Of a stretch of DNA of 64,000 nt, positions 37,101 to 46,193 are shown piece after piece. The DNA is taken from positions 62,001 to 126,000 of the forward strand of contig NZ_JAFLNE010000002.1 of the NCBI RefSeq assembly GCF_017313225.1. Direction: 5' to 3'. Each line of letters begins with the position of its first letter. Within the stretch, counting starts at the first letter, position 1. The notes below the pieces were generated by a model, which made no database searches, had not been told where the DNA came from, and worked only from the letters and a program-made list of their open reading frames with translations. Source of the DNA: Allomuricauda sp. CAU 1633. GTDB taxonomy: Bacteria; Bacteroidota; Bacteroidia; Flavobacteriales; Flavobacteriaceae. A program made the translations under genes and the position numbers.

Positions 37101-37453
37101 GCCTTTTCTGAAACATCTTTGAAAACAAGGTTACCTTGGTTTAAATACAGGGTGTTGTTGACTTGGTTTCCGCAGAAAAAGACATCCAGGAGGCCATCAT
37201 TGTTCAGGTCTTCCATTCCTACTCCAGCCCCGTTGTAGAAATAATCGTAATCGAAAAGGTTATTCAGGCTGGCTACATCATGGGTAATGGTATTGGAAAA
37301 TGATATACCGCTCTCCTGCGCACTTATTTTTTTGAAAATGGGATCAATATTTTCCAAATCTGTATCTGATTTGGACATTTCCTTTTCTTTCTTTGAATCG
37401 GCGCAACTTGAAAGTAGTACCAAAACCAATATGGCTCGAAAAAAATTTCTCAT
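34115..37453 (-). CDS. Large FG-GAP/VCBS and ASPIC/UnbV repeat lipoprotein
   Basis: A 1112-residue exported protein. The start MRNFFRAILVLVLLSSCADS gives a signal peptide and lipobox. Two beta-propeller blocks of FG-GAP/VCBS repeats (about residues 45-470 and 600-1050), each full of D-x-N-x-D-G-x-x-D calcium loops, flank an ASPIC/UnbV-like segment near residues 490-580 (VKVSTGNTSQMVEVKRVRGY). The protein is probably surface-anchored. Such proteins often neighbour SusCD loci and may bind or remodel glycans; this is inference. An upstream Met at 37495 would lengthen the N-terminus without helping secretion. Confidence 0.85.
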   Translation of the reverse strand: MRNFFRAILVLVLLSSCADSKKEKEMSKSDTDLENIDPIFKKISAQESGISFSNTITHDVASLNNLFDYDYFYNGAGVGMEDLNNDGLLDVFFCGNQVNNTLYLNQGNLVFKDVSEKAQINTGKIWSNGVTFADINQDGWMDIYVSQGGPNTRDRRKNLLFINQQDGTFEEQAEQYGLADMGISTQSVFFDMDKDGDLDCLVMNENELYGMDPISFNRYVNSDAETAYFNSSHLYRNDGGTFTDITKAAGLDKPIFGLGLAVADINEDGWMDIYMASDYYLPDALYINNQNGTFSDHIKETTDQISFYGMGVDIADLDNDDLQDIFVLDMAANDHVRSKTLMASMNTKRFDYLVNKAGYHYQYMYNSLQKNMGNNKFSNISQLSGVANTDWSWSVLMNDFDLDGHKEIHVTNGYRRYALDNDLQGKVFEARQKYGQNVPLEVKQQLYESMPSEKLPNIMYKRTSELIYDDVAKDWGLDDFSFSNGAASGDLDNDGDLDIIINNMDESAFVYQNLSVEEERGNYLKVITNGDSSEEFAKVKVSTGNTSQMVEVKRVRGYRSAQEPKAFFGLAHQNTVDTVTVYWKSGKMEQKFNVPANSTLTFNESDATVPIPSKSEKNIYFTGFDAKALGLDFVHTENVYDDFETEILLPYKQSNLGPFITKGDINGDGLEDIHVGGASGQAGQFYVQSNSGFSKLNSPSLSNDAQFEDMESVFFDFDGDADMDLYVVSGGNEFAENSSYHADRIYINDGRGQFTRLQSDALSKLPKNGKSVSIIDFDKDGDNDILVGNRVVPKQYPKPQTSVLFENRDGELVDVTQQIAPEFQDFGIVNDIQTTDVNNDGWPDFIAVGEWTGIGVFINNQGTFKNMGQEDSMLSEQGWWFSVTETDVNKDGLKDYVIGNVGLNIKFKASEEKPFKVYATDFDENGTNDIVLSKKYHGTFVPVRGRECSSQQMPFIKEKFQTYSEFANASLVDIYGEKLKTSYESTVTQLESVVLVNKGNLVFEKHILPVAGQTIPILDCAVADLNQDGYDDIIAVGNIYETEVETPRLDALSGVILLSNGNNGYISVPYPDSGLFMGGNVKSVELITNAKNETLLLHTTNNGPMGAHKISS

Positions 37454-37534
37454 AATTAATAATGATATGTTTTTGTCGAATGATTTATGCTGCAATTACC
37501 AATTTTTTTAGCAAATGGACAATTAACCGTATTT

Positions 37535-38857
37535 TTAAAGTCCCAAAGGGACTATAGCTGAGTCATCTTTGTCATAGTGATAGGCTCTCCAAAAAAAACC
37601 TTGGGAGGAGAATTTCCATACTACTTCACCTGCTTCAGTAACTTCCCAAACACCAAAATCACCTTCCGTGATCATTCTGTTTCCATTTGGAAGACGAACC
37701 ATTCCCGAGACTTTCCCAGAATATAAATCGGGATCAGTAAAACTCCAGTCTATGGTTGGTTCATTATCAGTATTGGCAAGTAAACTTAGAGGGCTTGGTA
37801 ATATGAACTCATAGGCTGTGGATTGCATAATGTCATTTCCATTGGAGAAGATGGATATTTTACCTAGGTCGTCACCAGATAGCAATAGAGGATGGTGGTT
37901 TTGATGAAATAGCCGTTCTCCCAAAGGATTGTCATAAGCCTCTGGGTTACCAAAACGATACACCAAATCACCACCGACACCATAGGTGCCCCCACTGTGG
38001 GAAGCAGCTTCTTCCGTGGTTGTACTGTGGTCTATTACCCAAACCTCACTATAAAAATTAACACTTAGGTAAATTAACTCATTCTCTTCATCATATTCTA
38101 TTCCATTGGCGTGCATGATATCACCTTCTTTATCGAGGACGTAGTTAAGGTCAATAAGTCGTGGGTTATCTGCAATGGAACCATAATTATCTTTGGTGTC
38201 ATCATAATCTTGGATTAGGTGGTCCCAAGCATGCCATTCCCATATAATTTCATTCGTTATTGGATCTATTTCTATGATAGCTTCAGGAAATATGTCGATC
38301 TCTAAACTGGACCCTGCTTGATTGGCATCTGCGGGCGACAATTTTTCCCAAACAATTGTTAGAATTTTCCCGTTTGGCAGCAATTCAACATCATGGTGGG
38401 TGATGTAATCTTCTGTAGAATAATCAAAATTCCATTCGACCGAATTATCGGGATTGATCAGCTGTATCTTACCCCCTTGGCCCCCATAGGCAATTTTGGG
38501 GTCATCGGCGATAAGTATGGCTAGCAACTGTCCATTGGGAAGTAGTTCAACATCGTTGCCAATACCACTTTGCAATTCCCATTCATGGGCAATGGTTGCT
38601 TCTTTGTCCATTAAATAGACACGATTGGCTCCAGCATCATTGATCAATATATACCCATCATATACCAAATCGGTATTGAGAAGTTCCACAGTTCCTGCTT
38701 TTTCCCCGGTTTCTGAGGAATCATCAACTGGTATATCATCCGTTGGATTTTCATCGGAAGAAGTATCATCTGTTGTTGGTGCGTTGTCGTTATTTTCACA
38801 GGAAAAAAAGACGAGCCCAAACAATAGGAGGAGTGGTAGAAAAAGAATCCGTTTCAT
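37535..38857 (-). CDS. Arylsulfotransferase (ASST)-like lipoprotein
   Basis: A 440-residue lipoprotein (lipobox LVFFSCEN, Cys at residue 20) followed by an acidic Asp/Thr/Ser-rich linker (residues 24-55) and a six-bladed propeller. Recognisable ASST features are GYILINDAGANRVYLMD, ITHHDVELLPNGKILTIVWE, HANGIEYDEENELIYLS and LFHQNHHPLLL. PAPS-independent arylsulfotransferases move sulfate between phenols using a His; which His here is catalytic is not certain. The linker suggests display on the cell surface. It precedes the VCBS gene by 81 bases. Confidence 0.75.
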   Translation of the reverse strand: MKRILFLPLLLLFGLVFFSCENNDNAPTTDDTSSDENPTDDIPVDDSSETGEKAGTVELLNTDLVYDGYILINDAGANRVYLMDKEATIAHEWELQSGIGNDVELLPNGQLLAILIADDPKIAYGGQGGKIQLINPDNSVEWNFDYSTEDYITHHDVELLPNGKILTIVWEKLSPADANQAGSSLEIDIFPEAIIEIDPITNEIIWEWHAWDHLIQDYDDTKDNYGSIADNPRLIDLNYVLDKEGDIMHANGIEYDEENELIYLSVNFYSEVWVIDHSTTTEEAASHSGGTYGVGGDLVYRFGNPEAYDNPLGERLFHQNHHPLLLSGDDLGKISIFSNGNDIMQSTAYEFILPSPLSLLANTDNEPTIDWSFTDPDLYSGKVSGMVRLPNGNRMITEGDFGVWEVTEAGEVVWKFSSQGFFWRAYHYDKDDSAIVPLGL

Positions 38858-38886
38858 AGCAAAAAAATAGTCAGCTATAAATATAG

Positions 38887-38917
38887 AAAAAAGCCACCTC
38901 GCAGAGGTGGCTTTTTT
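38887..38917. terminator. Strong bidirectional-type terminator after the SusCD lipoprotein gene
   Basis: AAAAAAGCCACCTC pairs with GAGGTGGCTTTTTT around a GCA loop. It lies 34 bases past the stop of the 38951 gene on the minus strand and separates it from the ASST-like gene. Confidence 0.85.
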
Positions 38918-38950
38918 ATTAAAACTATATTTAATGGAATTCTGGACCGT

Positions 38951-39871
38951 TTAAGGTTTACAGAAATCTATTGTAATAGGACCAGCAGAAGTTCCTGCAG
39001 TTATACTGGCGACCAGATTACCGTTCGGAGTATAGATCTGCATTTCAATCTCACCATATGCATCACCTGGGAAATACCAGTCAGCCGTTGCTGTTCCCAC
39101 TGGGATATCAATGGTGGTAGAGGCCGAATCAACACCTGGAGTACAGGTATAGCTGGAAGGCCCATAAGGAGAACACATTCCAAATTCGATAACGGTACCG
39201 TCATCCAAGGTTACTGTAACAGGGTCACCCGCAGTGGTATCACTGGTCTGCCATCCATCACCATAGGTATCCTGCATGTCAATCGTCCAAGTTCCAGCTG
39301 TTGGTGGAACTGGGGGACAGACTATCGCAGAGGTATAGGCATATGGAGATCTAAAGAAAGACCCACCGGTTACCGTACCGTTGGCATCGTTGGTAAAGAC
39401 CCTGCCATCGGTGAGCACGCCTTCCAAACGGATGGCGAACACATCACCCCCCTCGATATCGGCATCAGCGATCCCAGTCCCAGCGACAGCTTCCGCATAG
39501 GTCATTGAAACATCCCCTCTCGGGTACCCAAAGGGCCCTGGGGAAAAACTGGAGGCGGGAACGGTCATAATCAATGCCTCGGGAGTGGTCACATCGGTTT
39601 CCCCATCGGGAACATCGGTGTCAACATAGGTCGCGTACACACGTACCTCCGAGAACAAATCTCCCCCTTCTGCATCCTGCGCCTCAAGGGTGACCCCCCA
39701 AACGGAGTCAGGATTATTGATGTCAAATTCAACTCCTAGGGAACCGACAGTTCTAAGGACGAGTCCCCTGGTGGTATCATCAAATATCTCATCGACGAGC
39801 TTCTCTTCGCTACAGGAAAAAGCAATGCAAACGAAAAAAAGCAGTGTTATATGTTTTTTCAAATTTTTCAT
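38951..39871 (-). CDS. SusCD-associated lipoprotein with DTYGDGW motif
   Basis: A 306-residue lipoprotein (lipobox VCIAFSC, Cys at residue 20). It comprises Ig-like beta regions (about residues 40-160) and a C-terminal segment DMQDTYGDGWQTSDTTAGDP, a motif that I recall from secreted Bacteroidota proteins, with four cysteines in PPVPP..., MCSPYGPSSYTC and DFCKP. It is the third gene after SusC and SusD, in the position of a SusE/SusF-like accessory glycan-binding lipoprotein, but no such domain is certain. The gene is relatively GC-rich, like SusC and SusD. Confidence 0.65.
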   Translation of the reverse strand: MKNLKKHITLLFFVCIAFSCSEEKLVDEIFDDTTRGLVLRTVGSLGVEFDINNPDSVWGVTLEAQDAEGGDLFSEVRVYATYVDTDVPDGETDVTTPEALIMTVPASSFSPGPFGYPRGDVSMTYAEAVAGTGIADADIEGGDVFAIRLEGVLTDGRVFTNDANGTVTGGSFFRSPYAYTSAIVCPPVPPTAGTWTIDMQDTYGDGWQTSDTTAGDPVTVTLDDGTVIEFGMCSPYGPSSYTCTPGVDSASTTIDIPVGTATADWYFPGDAYGEIEMQIYTPNGNLVASITAGTSAGPITIDFCKP

Positions 39872-39901
39872 GTTTTTAATTTTTTACGTTCATTGCCAAT
39901 A

Positions 39902-41632
39902 TTAGTTAGAGAATGGGAACCCACTTGCTGGATTCGTATCCCAGAACACTTGGACAGTTTGATCTGATTTCTGCGTAATGTTCGGGTTACTGGTCACTGC
40001 CTGGTTGGGATAGTACATGGAACGGATGAACGCTCCCGGATCTGGCTCCCTGTTGGGCTGTAAGGTAGTTGGGTACCCCGTTCTCCTATAGAAGTTATAG
40101 GTCTCTATACCGTTTCCATAGTGGCTCACGAAATACTGCTCCGCCAATATATCCCATTGGTCGTCACCAGTGGCACCGTCAAAGGCCGCGATAGTGGCAT
40201 CGATGAAAGCGGTGACATCCCCGGACGTGGGCTCGAACGAAAGGTCGGCACCGGCATCATTTGCGACAAAGGACTGTGCCTTTGCAATCTGCTTGGTGAG
40301 CGCATTTTCCAAATGGGTCGAGGCGGTTCCTGGATCACCAGCGGCCAAGGCCATCTCGGCCCTCCAGAAGTCCACCATAAACGCATCCAAGATAGGAGTG
40401 ATACCTACACCACCAGCTCCAAAAGACAATGGGTCATTACCTTGGGCAATCGCAGCAAAACTGTCATCGTCAAAACGGCCACCCGCCGGGTACACCCCAA
40501 AAGTGGTCTTCAAGAGTCCGTCCGGTGGGCCACCCTCGTCATCGCCGTGGTCCCTTCCCCAATAACCATTGGGCAGTGCACAGAAGGTAAACCCTCCACT
40601 CACATAATGTGCAGGGGGAGTCTGCAAGGAACATGTCAACAATTCCTCATCCGGTGGAAAACCATCCTGACCTGGCACATCCAAGGTCTGGCGGTAGAAA
40701 TAGTACCGCAACCTGGGGTCATCACTGGTGTCCATTAGGTAAGACAACCAGTTGGAAGTATAGTGGGACGCACCTGCAGAGGCATAGTTGATACCAAAGT
40801 TAGGATGTCTAACATCAGGCTGGGAAGCACTTGTGCCTGGCCAGAACCAATCAAAGTCATCCGCGGTGTCCATGATATAGTTGCCAGAGTTGATGATGGC
40901 ATTGAAACTTGCCGCAGCTGAAGGATCTACCAAACGAGTCTGTACATAGATCTTGAGCTTCAAGGTATTTGCAGCGTTCACCCATTTGGAGTAGTCATTG
41001 TTGTAAAAATAGTCCACCGGTGGAACGGAAGCCGTCGTATTCGTAAAGTTCACGATGGCCTGGTTCAAAAGTGATAGCGCCGCTGCGTACACGGACTCTC
41101 CACTGTCCAGGGTAGGGTTCAATATCTCCGGTGCCTGAAGGGCCTCGGTGTAGGGAACGTCCCCGAAGAAATCCACCAAGGTGACCAAGGTATAGGCCTC
41201 GATGAACTGCCCGATGCCCACATGCCTTGTAAGCCCAGCTTCTTCCGCTGTAGCGGTCATAAGACGGATATCAAAAAGGATTCCCCTGTAGGCATTGTCC
41301 CATTCATCATCCGTATCGATGTCCTGATAGGCACTTCGATAATCACGGGAGTTCAGGGGCATCAAACGGGTAAGTTCACTACCCAAGATGGAAAACCCAT
41401 CCCCGGTCACGTTACCACCGGTCTGGAAATTGTCGTTGGGGTCCCCGGTCGCGTCCCCATCAATCTGTCTTGCAAAATCTTCCTGAATCGAGGTCAGAAA
41501 GAAATCCGGGCTTGCCTGTTCGGGCGTCAAGAAGTTAGGATCCTGTGTAAGGTCCAGTTCTGTGGACTCACAGGATACCATCAATGACCCAACAAGCAAG
41601 GCTGATGCTATATATGTGCTTATGTTTTTCAT
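39902..41632 (-). CDS. SusD/RagB family nutrient-binding outer-membrane lipoprotein
   Basis: A 576-residue lipoprotein when started at MKNISTYIASALL, with lipobox LMVSC. An alternative start at 41653, one base after the susC stop, would extend it by seven residues (MKKIVIK). The TPR-rich SusD-like fold is recognisable by FLTPEQASPDFFLTS, the middle FIEAYTLVTLVDFFGDVPY segment and the closing W..NP region. It caps the SusC channel and binds the nutrient on the cell surface. The variant (SusD-like_2 type) is often linked to non-starch ligands. It is adjacent to susC, with which it is translationally linked. Confidence 0.88.
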   Translation of the reverse strand: MKNISTYIASALLVGSLMVSCESTELDLTQDPNFLTPEQASPDFFLTSIQEDFARQIDGDATGDPNDNFQTGGNVTGDGFSILGSELTRLMPLNSRDYRSAYQDIDTDDEWDNAYRGILFDIRLMTATAEEAGLTRHVGIGQFIEAYTLVTLVDFFGDVPYTEALQAPEILNPTLDSGESVYAAALSLLNQAIVNFTNTTASVPPVDYFYNNDYSKWVNAANTLKLKIYVQTRLVDPSAAASFNAIINSGNYIMDTADDFDWFWPGTSASQPDVRHPNFGINYASAGASHYTSNWLSYLMDTSDDPRLRYYFYRQTLDVPGQDGFPPDEELLTCSLQTPPAHYVSGGFTFCALPNGYWGRDHGDDEGGPPDGLLKTTFGVYPAGGRFDDDSFAAIAQGNDPLSFGAGGVGITPILDAFMVDFWRAEMALAAGDPGTASTHLENALTKQIAKAQSFVANDAGADLSFEPTSGDVTAFIDATIAAFDGATGDDQWDILAEQYFVSHYGNGIETYNFYRRTGYPTTLQPNREPDPGAFIRSMYYPNQAVTSNPNITQKSDQTVQVFWDTNPASGFPFSN

Positions 41633-41654
41633 TTTTATAACTATTTTTTTCATC

Positions 41655-44600
41655 TTAGAATGTTGCTTTAACACTGAATCCATATCTTCTGGAACTTGGT
41701 CCGTTCAAGAAATCGAACCCGAACCCGTTACCGACACCTGTACCTGATGTGTTAACGTCCATATTGGCACCATCTGGAGTGTTAATGGCATCATACCACA
41801 AGTTGAATCCAGAAACCGTGAAGGACAAAGTTCCGAAAGGAGTTCTATCCAAGAACTTCTTGGGAACAGAATATCCAAGGGAAACCTCCTGCAATCTCAA
41901 CATGGTGGCATCGTATACTTGAAGCTCACTTGGACCGAAAAGTATATTGTTGAAGAAGTAATCCGAGTTGTTGATCTGGATATCGTTCACAGCTCCGTTA
42001 CTCTGTTTTACCCCTGGAAGGATATAGGTGTTCTCCCTATCAACGGTCTCCACGATAAGACCCCTACCCAAAAGTGTGGCGATCGTACTAGAGTAGATGT
42101 CACCACCTTGGGTCCAGTTGAACTGGAAGCCAAAGTTGAAGTTCTTATAGGAAAAGGTGTTGTTAAAGTTGGCCATGAAATCCGGGTTTGGATCACCGAT
42201 CACTCCATCCTGCGAATCTTGTACGTAATCACCGGCAGAGTTTACGACCAAGTTACCAGCATCGTCCCTTAATACACGGCTACCGTAGATTACCCCAAGA
42301 GGCTGGCCCTCGATGGCCGCGTTACCCAAGTTACCAAAACCAGAGTAAACGATAAGGTCAGTGTCCTGTCCAAGATCCTCAACAGTGGTCTCAGTGGCAC
42401 TGAAGTTCACATTGGACCTCCAGTTGAACCCATCGCTGTCGCTTCGGATCAGGTTCAGCCCAAGGTCGATCTCCACTCCTTCACCCTTGATCTCACCAAC
42501 GTTCGTGGTGGTCCTAAAGTATCCAGAAGCTGGATCCAAAGGCTGGGTCACGATAAGGTCGGTAGTGGTCCTTTGGTAAACTGAGGCATCCAAAGTGATG
42601 CGTCCGTCCCACCATCTTGACTCTAGACCAAGCTCTATCTCAGAGACCTGCTCTGGTAATAGTTCTGGGTTACCCAAGTTAAGCGGACTTGTATTGGTCA
42701 CAATGTTCCTTCCTGTGTTATCTTGGAAATCCTGAGTGTCCAGTACAAGTCTGGAAGCCACTGGATAGGAATCAGAGTTCTGGTCGGGGAAACCTGCAGA
42801 GGTACCGTAACCAGCTCGAATCTTGAGGTAGTTCAACACATCGCTCTTCAAACCGTCAAAAGCGGTCGTTGGAACAAAGGACAAACTAGCGCTTGGATAG
42901 AACAAAGATCTGTTGGCCTTGTCCAAGTTGGATACCCAGTCGTTCCTTGCGGCAAGGGTAACAAAGACAAAGTTATCGTAGTCAAATTCCGCCTGACCGT
43001 AAAGACCAATTACATTACGTTCTGAAGTAAGCTGGATCTCATTGTTGTTCAAGAAGTTGAAGTGTCGGAGCACGCCAAATACCTGTTGGCCGTCACTGGA
43101 GACACCGGTCTGGTTGAAAATCTCCCTTCTTCCGTTGAAACCGACGTTGAACGTACTACCAATTGTCTCTGTAAGATCAAAGTCACCGTTGATCGCAAAG
43201 TTGTGGTCCCAGATGGTGTTGGTATTGTTCCAGGTCTCGTAGACACCGCTCTGAAGCCTGATATCGTTACTGTTACTGTTCACACCACCCTTGTTCTGGT
43301 AGTTCACGTTGTTCTCGCTATAGTTGTCGATACCGACCCTGTACACAATGTTCAGGTTCTCGTTAATATCGTATTGAACTCCCATGTTACCGAACACCCT
43401 GTTGGTCTGTTGCTGGGTACCGGAATTATTTATGGTCCACAAGGGGTGCTGTATGGAGTTGTTCTGGCGATAGTAAACACTGCCTCCCGTAATGGGATCT
43501 TGGTACGGTAACCCAACAACATCCACTGAACGGGGCGTAAAGTACAAATCCCCAAACACGGAGGAACCACTACCGGTGGCCCCGTTACCCTGGCTCAATG
43601 CAACAGGTGGTGAGATGAACTTAGTACGTGCATAGTTAAGTGTACCGGACACGGTGAACTTGTTGCTCAATACCGCTCTACCCCCGATACCGAAGTTGTT
43701 CCTGTTCAAACTGTTGCCAGGAGTAAACCCTTGGTCCTTCAAATACCCATAGTTGGCGTTATAGGAAACCTTCCCGTCAGAGGAGGCCCCTGCAACGTTG
43801 ATGGAGGTATTGGTTACAGTACCTGTCCTGAAGAAGTCCTGAAAACTATCATAGGGTCTCCACTCATAACGGGCTCCCTGAAACTCTGGAAAGGCTGCCT
43901 GGATGGCCGATGTTGAAGTGGAGTATGGGTGGGGCAGTGTTCCGTTCGAATCGAAGGAACTACTGTTCCCCCAACCGGCAAGACCCTCTCTCCTAAAGCT
44001 CGGTCCCCAGTTACTGAAGAACCATCCAAAGGCCTGGTCGAAACCGTTACCGTACTCATCCTGATAATCCGGCATTGAAGCGATCTCGTTAAAGAACATG
44101 GAGGAGGTCACCGTGATCTCGGTCTTCTTGGCCCCTTCACCTCCTGATCCGGCCTTGGTGGTGATCAAAATCACACCGTTCCTACCCAAGGATCCGTATA
44201 GTGTGGAGGCAGCAAGACCTTTCAATACGTTCACGCTCTCGATACTGTTCGGATCAAGATCCAAGAACCTACTGGAACCGTTGTTACCGTTGATGAAATC
44301 CTGACGGCTACCTTGTCTACCAGATGGGTTGGTATCCCCGTTGAAAGGAACACCGTCCACGATGAACAAAGGCTGGTTGCTCTGGCTAAAGGAGTTGAAA
44401 CCCCGGATGATGATGTTGGTTCCCGAACCGGAAAGACCGCTCTGTTGGGTGATGTTCACCCCGGAGGCCTTACCCATAAGGACACGTCCAAGATCACCTT
44501 CGGCCTTCTCCTCCAATTGTTCGGAGCTCACCTCGGCGACCGCATATCCCAGGGCCTGCTTCTCCCTCTTGATACCAAGGGCGGTCACAACGACCTCTTC

Positions 44601-44906
44601 AAGGGCCTGGGTGTCCTCTTCCATCTGGACATTGATTACATTCCCTGCACCAACCGGCCTACTTGTGGCCCTTTGCCCTATATAGGTAAAAAGCAGTGTT
44701 TGACCTTGACTTGCACTGATTGAATAGTTACCATCAAAATCTGTTTGGGTACCGTTGGTGGTCCCTTCGACGACAATGTTGACCCCAGGTAACGGAAGGC
44801 CATCGGCATCCGTAACAGTACCTGTAATCGTCTTGTCTTGTGCAAAGGATACATGCACAACAAACGCCAATAACAGCGTTAACAATCCATTAAGTTTTGT
44901 TCTCAT
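41655..44906 (-). CDS. SusC/RagA family TonB-linked outer-membrane protein
   Basis: A 1083-residue outer-membrane channel. A Sec signal peptide (cleaved near SFAQ, residue 22) precedes a carboxypeptidase-D-regulatory-like domain (TITGTVTDADGLPLPGVNIVV), the plug with LQIPD-like VDGVPFNGD and GRNGVILITTKAG, and a 22-strand barrel ending in RRYGFSVKATF. It works with the SusD lipoprotein in TonB-dependent uptake of large nutrients. The gene is GC-rich compared with flanks and has no obvious terminator before susD. It is the first gene of the operon. Confidence 0.95.
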   Translation of the reverse strand: MRTKLNGLLTLLLAFVVHVSFAQDKTITGTVTDADGLPLPGVNIVVEGTTNGTQTDFDGNYSISASQGQTLLFTYIGQRATSRPVGAGNVINVQMEEDTQALEEVVVTALGIKREKQALGYAVAEVSSEQLEEKAEGDLGRVLMGKASGVNITQQSGLSGSGTNIIIRGFNSFSQSNQPLFIVDGVPFNGDTNPSGRQGSRQDFINGNNGSSRFLDLDPNSIESVNVLKGLAASTLYGSLGRNGVILITTKAGSGGEGAKKTEITVTSSMFFNEIASMPDYQDEYGNGFDQAFGWFFSNWGPSFRREGLAGWGNSSSFDSNGTLPHPYSTSTSAIQAAFPEFQGARYEWRPYDSFQDFFRTGTVTNTSINVAGASSDGKVSYNANYGYLKDQGFTPGNSLNRNNFGIGGRAVLSNKFTVSGTLNYARTKFISPPVALSQGNGATGSGSSVFGDLYFTPRSVDVVGLPYQDPITGGSVYYRQNNSIQHPLWTINNSGTQQQTNRVFGNMGVQYDINENLNIVYRVGIDNYSENNVNYQNKGGVNSNSNDIRLQSGVYETWNNTNTIWDHNFAINGDFDLTETIGSTFNVGFNGRREIFNQTGVSSDGQQVFGVLRHFNFLNNNEIQLTSERNVIGLYGQAEFDYDNFVFVTLAARNDWVSNLDKANRSLFYPSASLSFVPTTAFDGLKSDVLNYLKIRAGYGTSAGFPDQNSDSYPVASRLVLDTQDFQDNTGRNIVTNTSPLNLGNPELLPEQVSEIELGLESRWWDGRITLDASVYQRTTTDLIVTQPLDPASGYFRTTTNVGEIKGEGVEIDLGLNLIRSDSDGFNWRSNVNFSATETTVEDLGQDTDLIVYSGFGNLGNAAIEGQPLGVIYGSRVLRDDAGNLVVNSAGDYVQDSQDGVIGDPNPDFMANFNNTFSYKNFNFGFQFNWTQGGDIYSSTIATLLGRGLIVETVDRENTYILPGVKQSNGAVNDIQINNSDYFFNNILFGPSELQVYDATMLRLQEVSLGYSVPKKFLDRTPFGTLSFTVSGFNLWYDAINTPDGANMDVNTSGTGVGNGFGFDFLNGPSSRRYGFSVKATF

Positions 44907-45334
44907 TTTTAAATTATTTGAATTAGCTAGCCGCTAAAATCATAATTTCATGTTAATAATCCAAACTAATTTTACTAAATTTTTAAGATGATGTTAGCAA
45001 ATGCAATAACCTCAAAATGACCTTTGGTATTTAACAGACTTATTAATTTGACCCCTTAAAAATTACATTGATTATAAAATGAGCCTAAATTTATAGGTGG
45101 TGTTCGTGAGCGTGTCTGGCTGTAGCCGCAAGTTGCGATGGGTTAGTATAATATAGGTTGGGTTATACCTTAATTATATATAAACAAAATTTTGGACAGC
45201 GTTTTTTGCGGTTTTGTTGCATTCGCCCAAGTACTTTTGGTAAAATTGATATTTGTGTAACTTCCATGATGCTTAACCCCTTAATTTTTATATATTTAGA
45301 GTGGATACTTAATATTATCTTAAAATTTTAAGTT
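44907..45334. other. 428-base divergent intergenic region
   Basis: The gap between the divergent susC gene and the first secreted paralog holds no open frame of note. On the plus strand it includes a plausible promoter at 45206-45239. On the minus strand only a weak -7 match (CAAACTAA on the plus strand, 44962-44969) is seen for susC. The middle (about 45100-45170) is less AT-rich and contains nothing I recognise. Confidence 0.5.
45206..45239 (+). promoter_or_regulatory. Candidate promoter of the four-paralog array
   Basis: TTG at 45206-45208 and TACTTTTG at 45232-45239 fit the Bacteroidota -33/-7 consensus, the latter exactly, with a 23-base spacer at the long end of the allowed range. It would leave a leader of about 90 bases. 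Confidence 0.45.
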
Positions 45335-46135
45335 ATGAAAAGATTGTTTTATGTCATTTTAGGTTTTGCAATGACCTTTGGATTATATGTAAATGCTCAA
45401 GGAAACATCCATGTACAGGGAGAAGGAGGGGTGTTTACTCCAGAAAGATTGGCACTTTTGAAAAGTGATCGCGGAGAACTGGGAGGTATAGGCAATAACC
45501 CAGCCATGATGAACCTGTACAGCGATATGCGGATGAAGTTTGGCCGTATGGGTGAGGAAGTAAACCTGACCTTGGATGATATTGACGGTACCATATACCC
45601 AAATGAAGACTTTGTTTTAGGTGCCCTCTATGAAGATGGTGTAGCCTTTAAGCGGTTGTACCTTCGTTACGATGCATATAACGATGAGGTGGAGCTCAAG
45701 GAATCTGCTGATTCTGAAGTGGTCCGGGCCATGGTGAAGCATCCAAAGTATTCCTGCTCCATTGGCAATGATAAATTTGTTTATACGGATTATCAAAATG
45801 AAGATGGTGAATCCGTAAGTGGGTATCTAAAACCTCTGGTTTATGGAGATGGCTATGTTTTGTACGAAAAACAAATAAAGGTCTTTAAGGAAGGTAAACC
45901 CGCAAAGACCTCATTGGACAATTCCTTTCCGCATCGTTTTTTAGACAAGACAGAATATTATGTGTCCGCAGGTGGAGAAGCCCCCATATTCATGAAAACA
46001 AAAAAGTCGGATGTACTTTCCCTGTTTCCTGAAGATCAATACAGTGTTATGAAAGAATATATGAAAGGCAAGCGTATTGATTTTGATGACAGCAGGGATT
46101 TAATGAATCTCTTTGCTTATGCAAATACACTGTAG
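45335..46135 (+). CDS. Secreted paralog 1 of a four-gene array
   Basis: A 266-residue exported protein with a Sec signal peptide (cleaved near VNAQG, residue 22). The mature protein begins GNIHVQGEGGVFTPERLALL, then LGGIGNNPAMMNLYSDMRMKFGRMG, a RYDAYNDEVELKE core (about residues 111-123) and VFKEGKPAKTSLDNSFPHRF (about 187-206), ending LFAYANTL. These blocks are shared with the next two genes. There are no membrane helices, and two cysteine-poor regions. I do not recognise the family. It leads the array, downstream of a candidate promoter. Confidence 0.85.
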   Translation: MKRLFYVILGFAMTFGLYVNAQGNIHVQGEGGVFTPERLALLKSDRGELGGIGNNPAMMNLYSDMRMKFGRMGEEVNLTLDDIDGTIYPNEDFVLGALYEDGVAFKRLYLRYDAYNDEVELKESADSEVVRAMVKHPKYSCSIGNDKFVYTDYQNEDGESVSGYLKPLVYGDGYVLYEKQIKVFKEGKPAKTSLDNSFPHRFLDKTEYYVSAGGEAPIFMKTKKSDVLSLFPEDQYSVMKEYMKGKRIDFDDSRDLMNLFAYANTL

Positions 46136-46193
46136 AAATCACAGAAGTCAATTGTTGTGGGTTTCTGTATAATTGAGAACTTAAAAAAATGAA

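Noticed and set aside
37454..37495. Upstream Met start for the FG-GAP lipoprotein
   Set aside because: Starting at 37453 gives an immediate signal peptide and lipobox; the extension would place the signal peptide internally.
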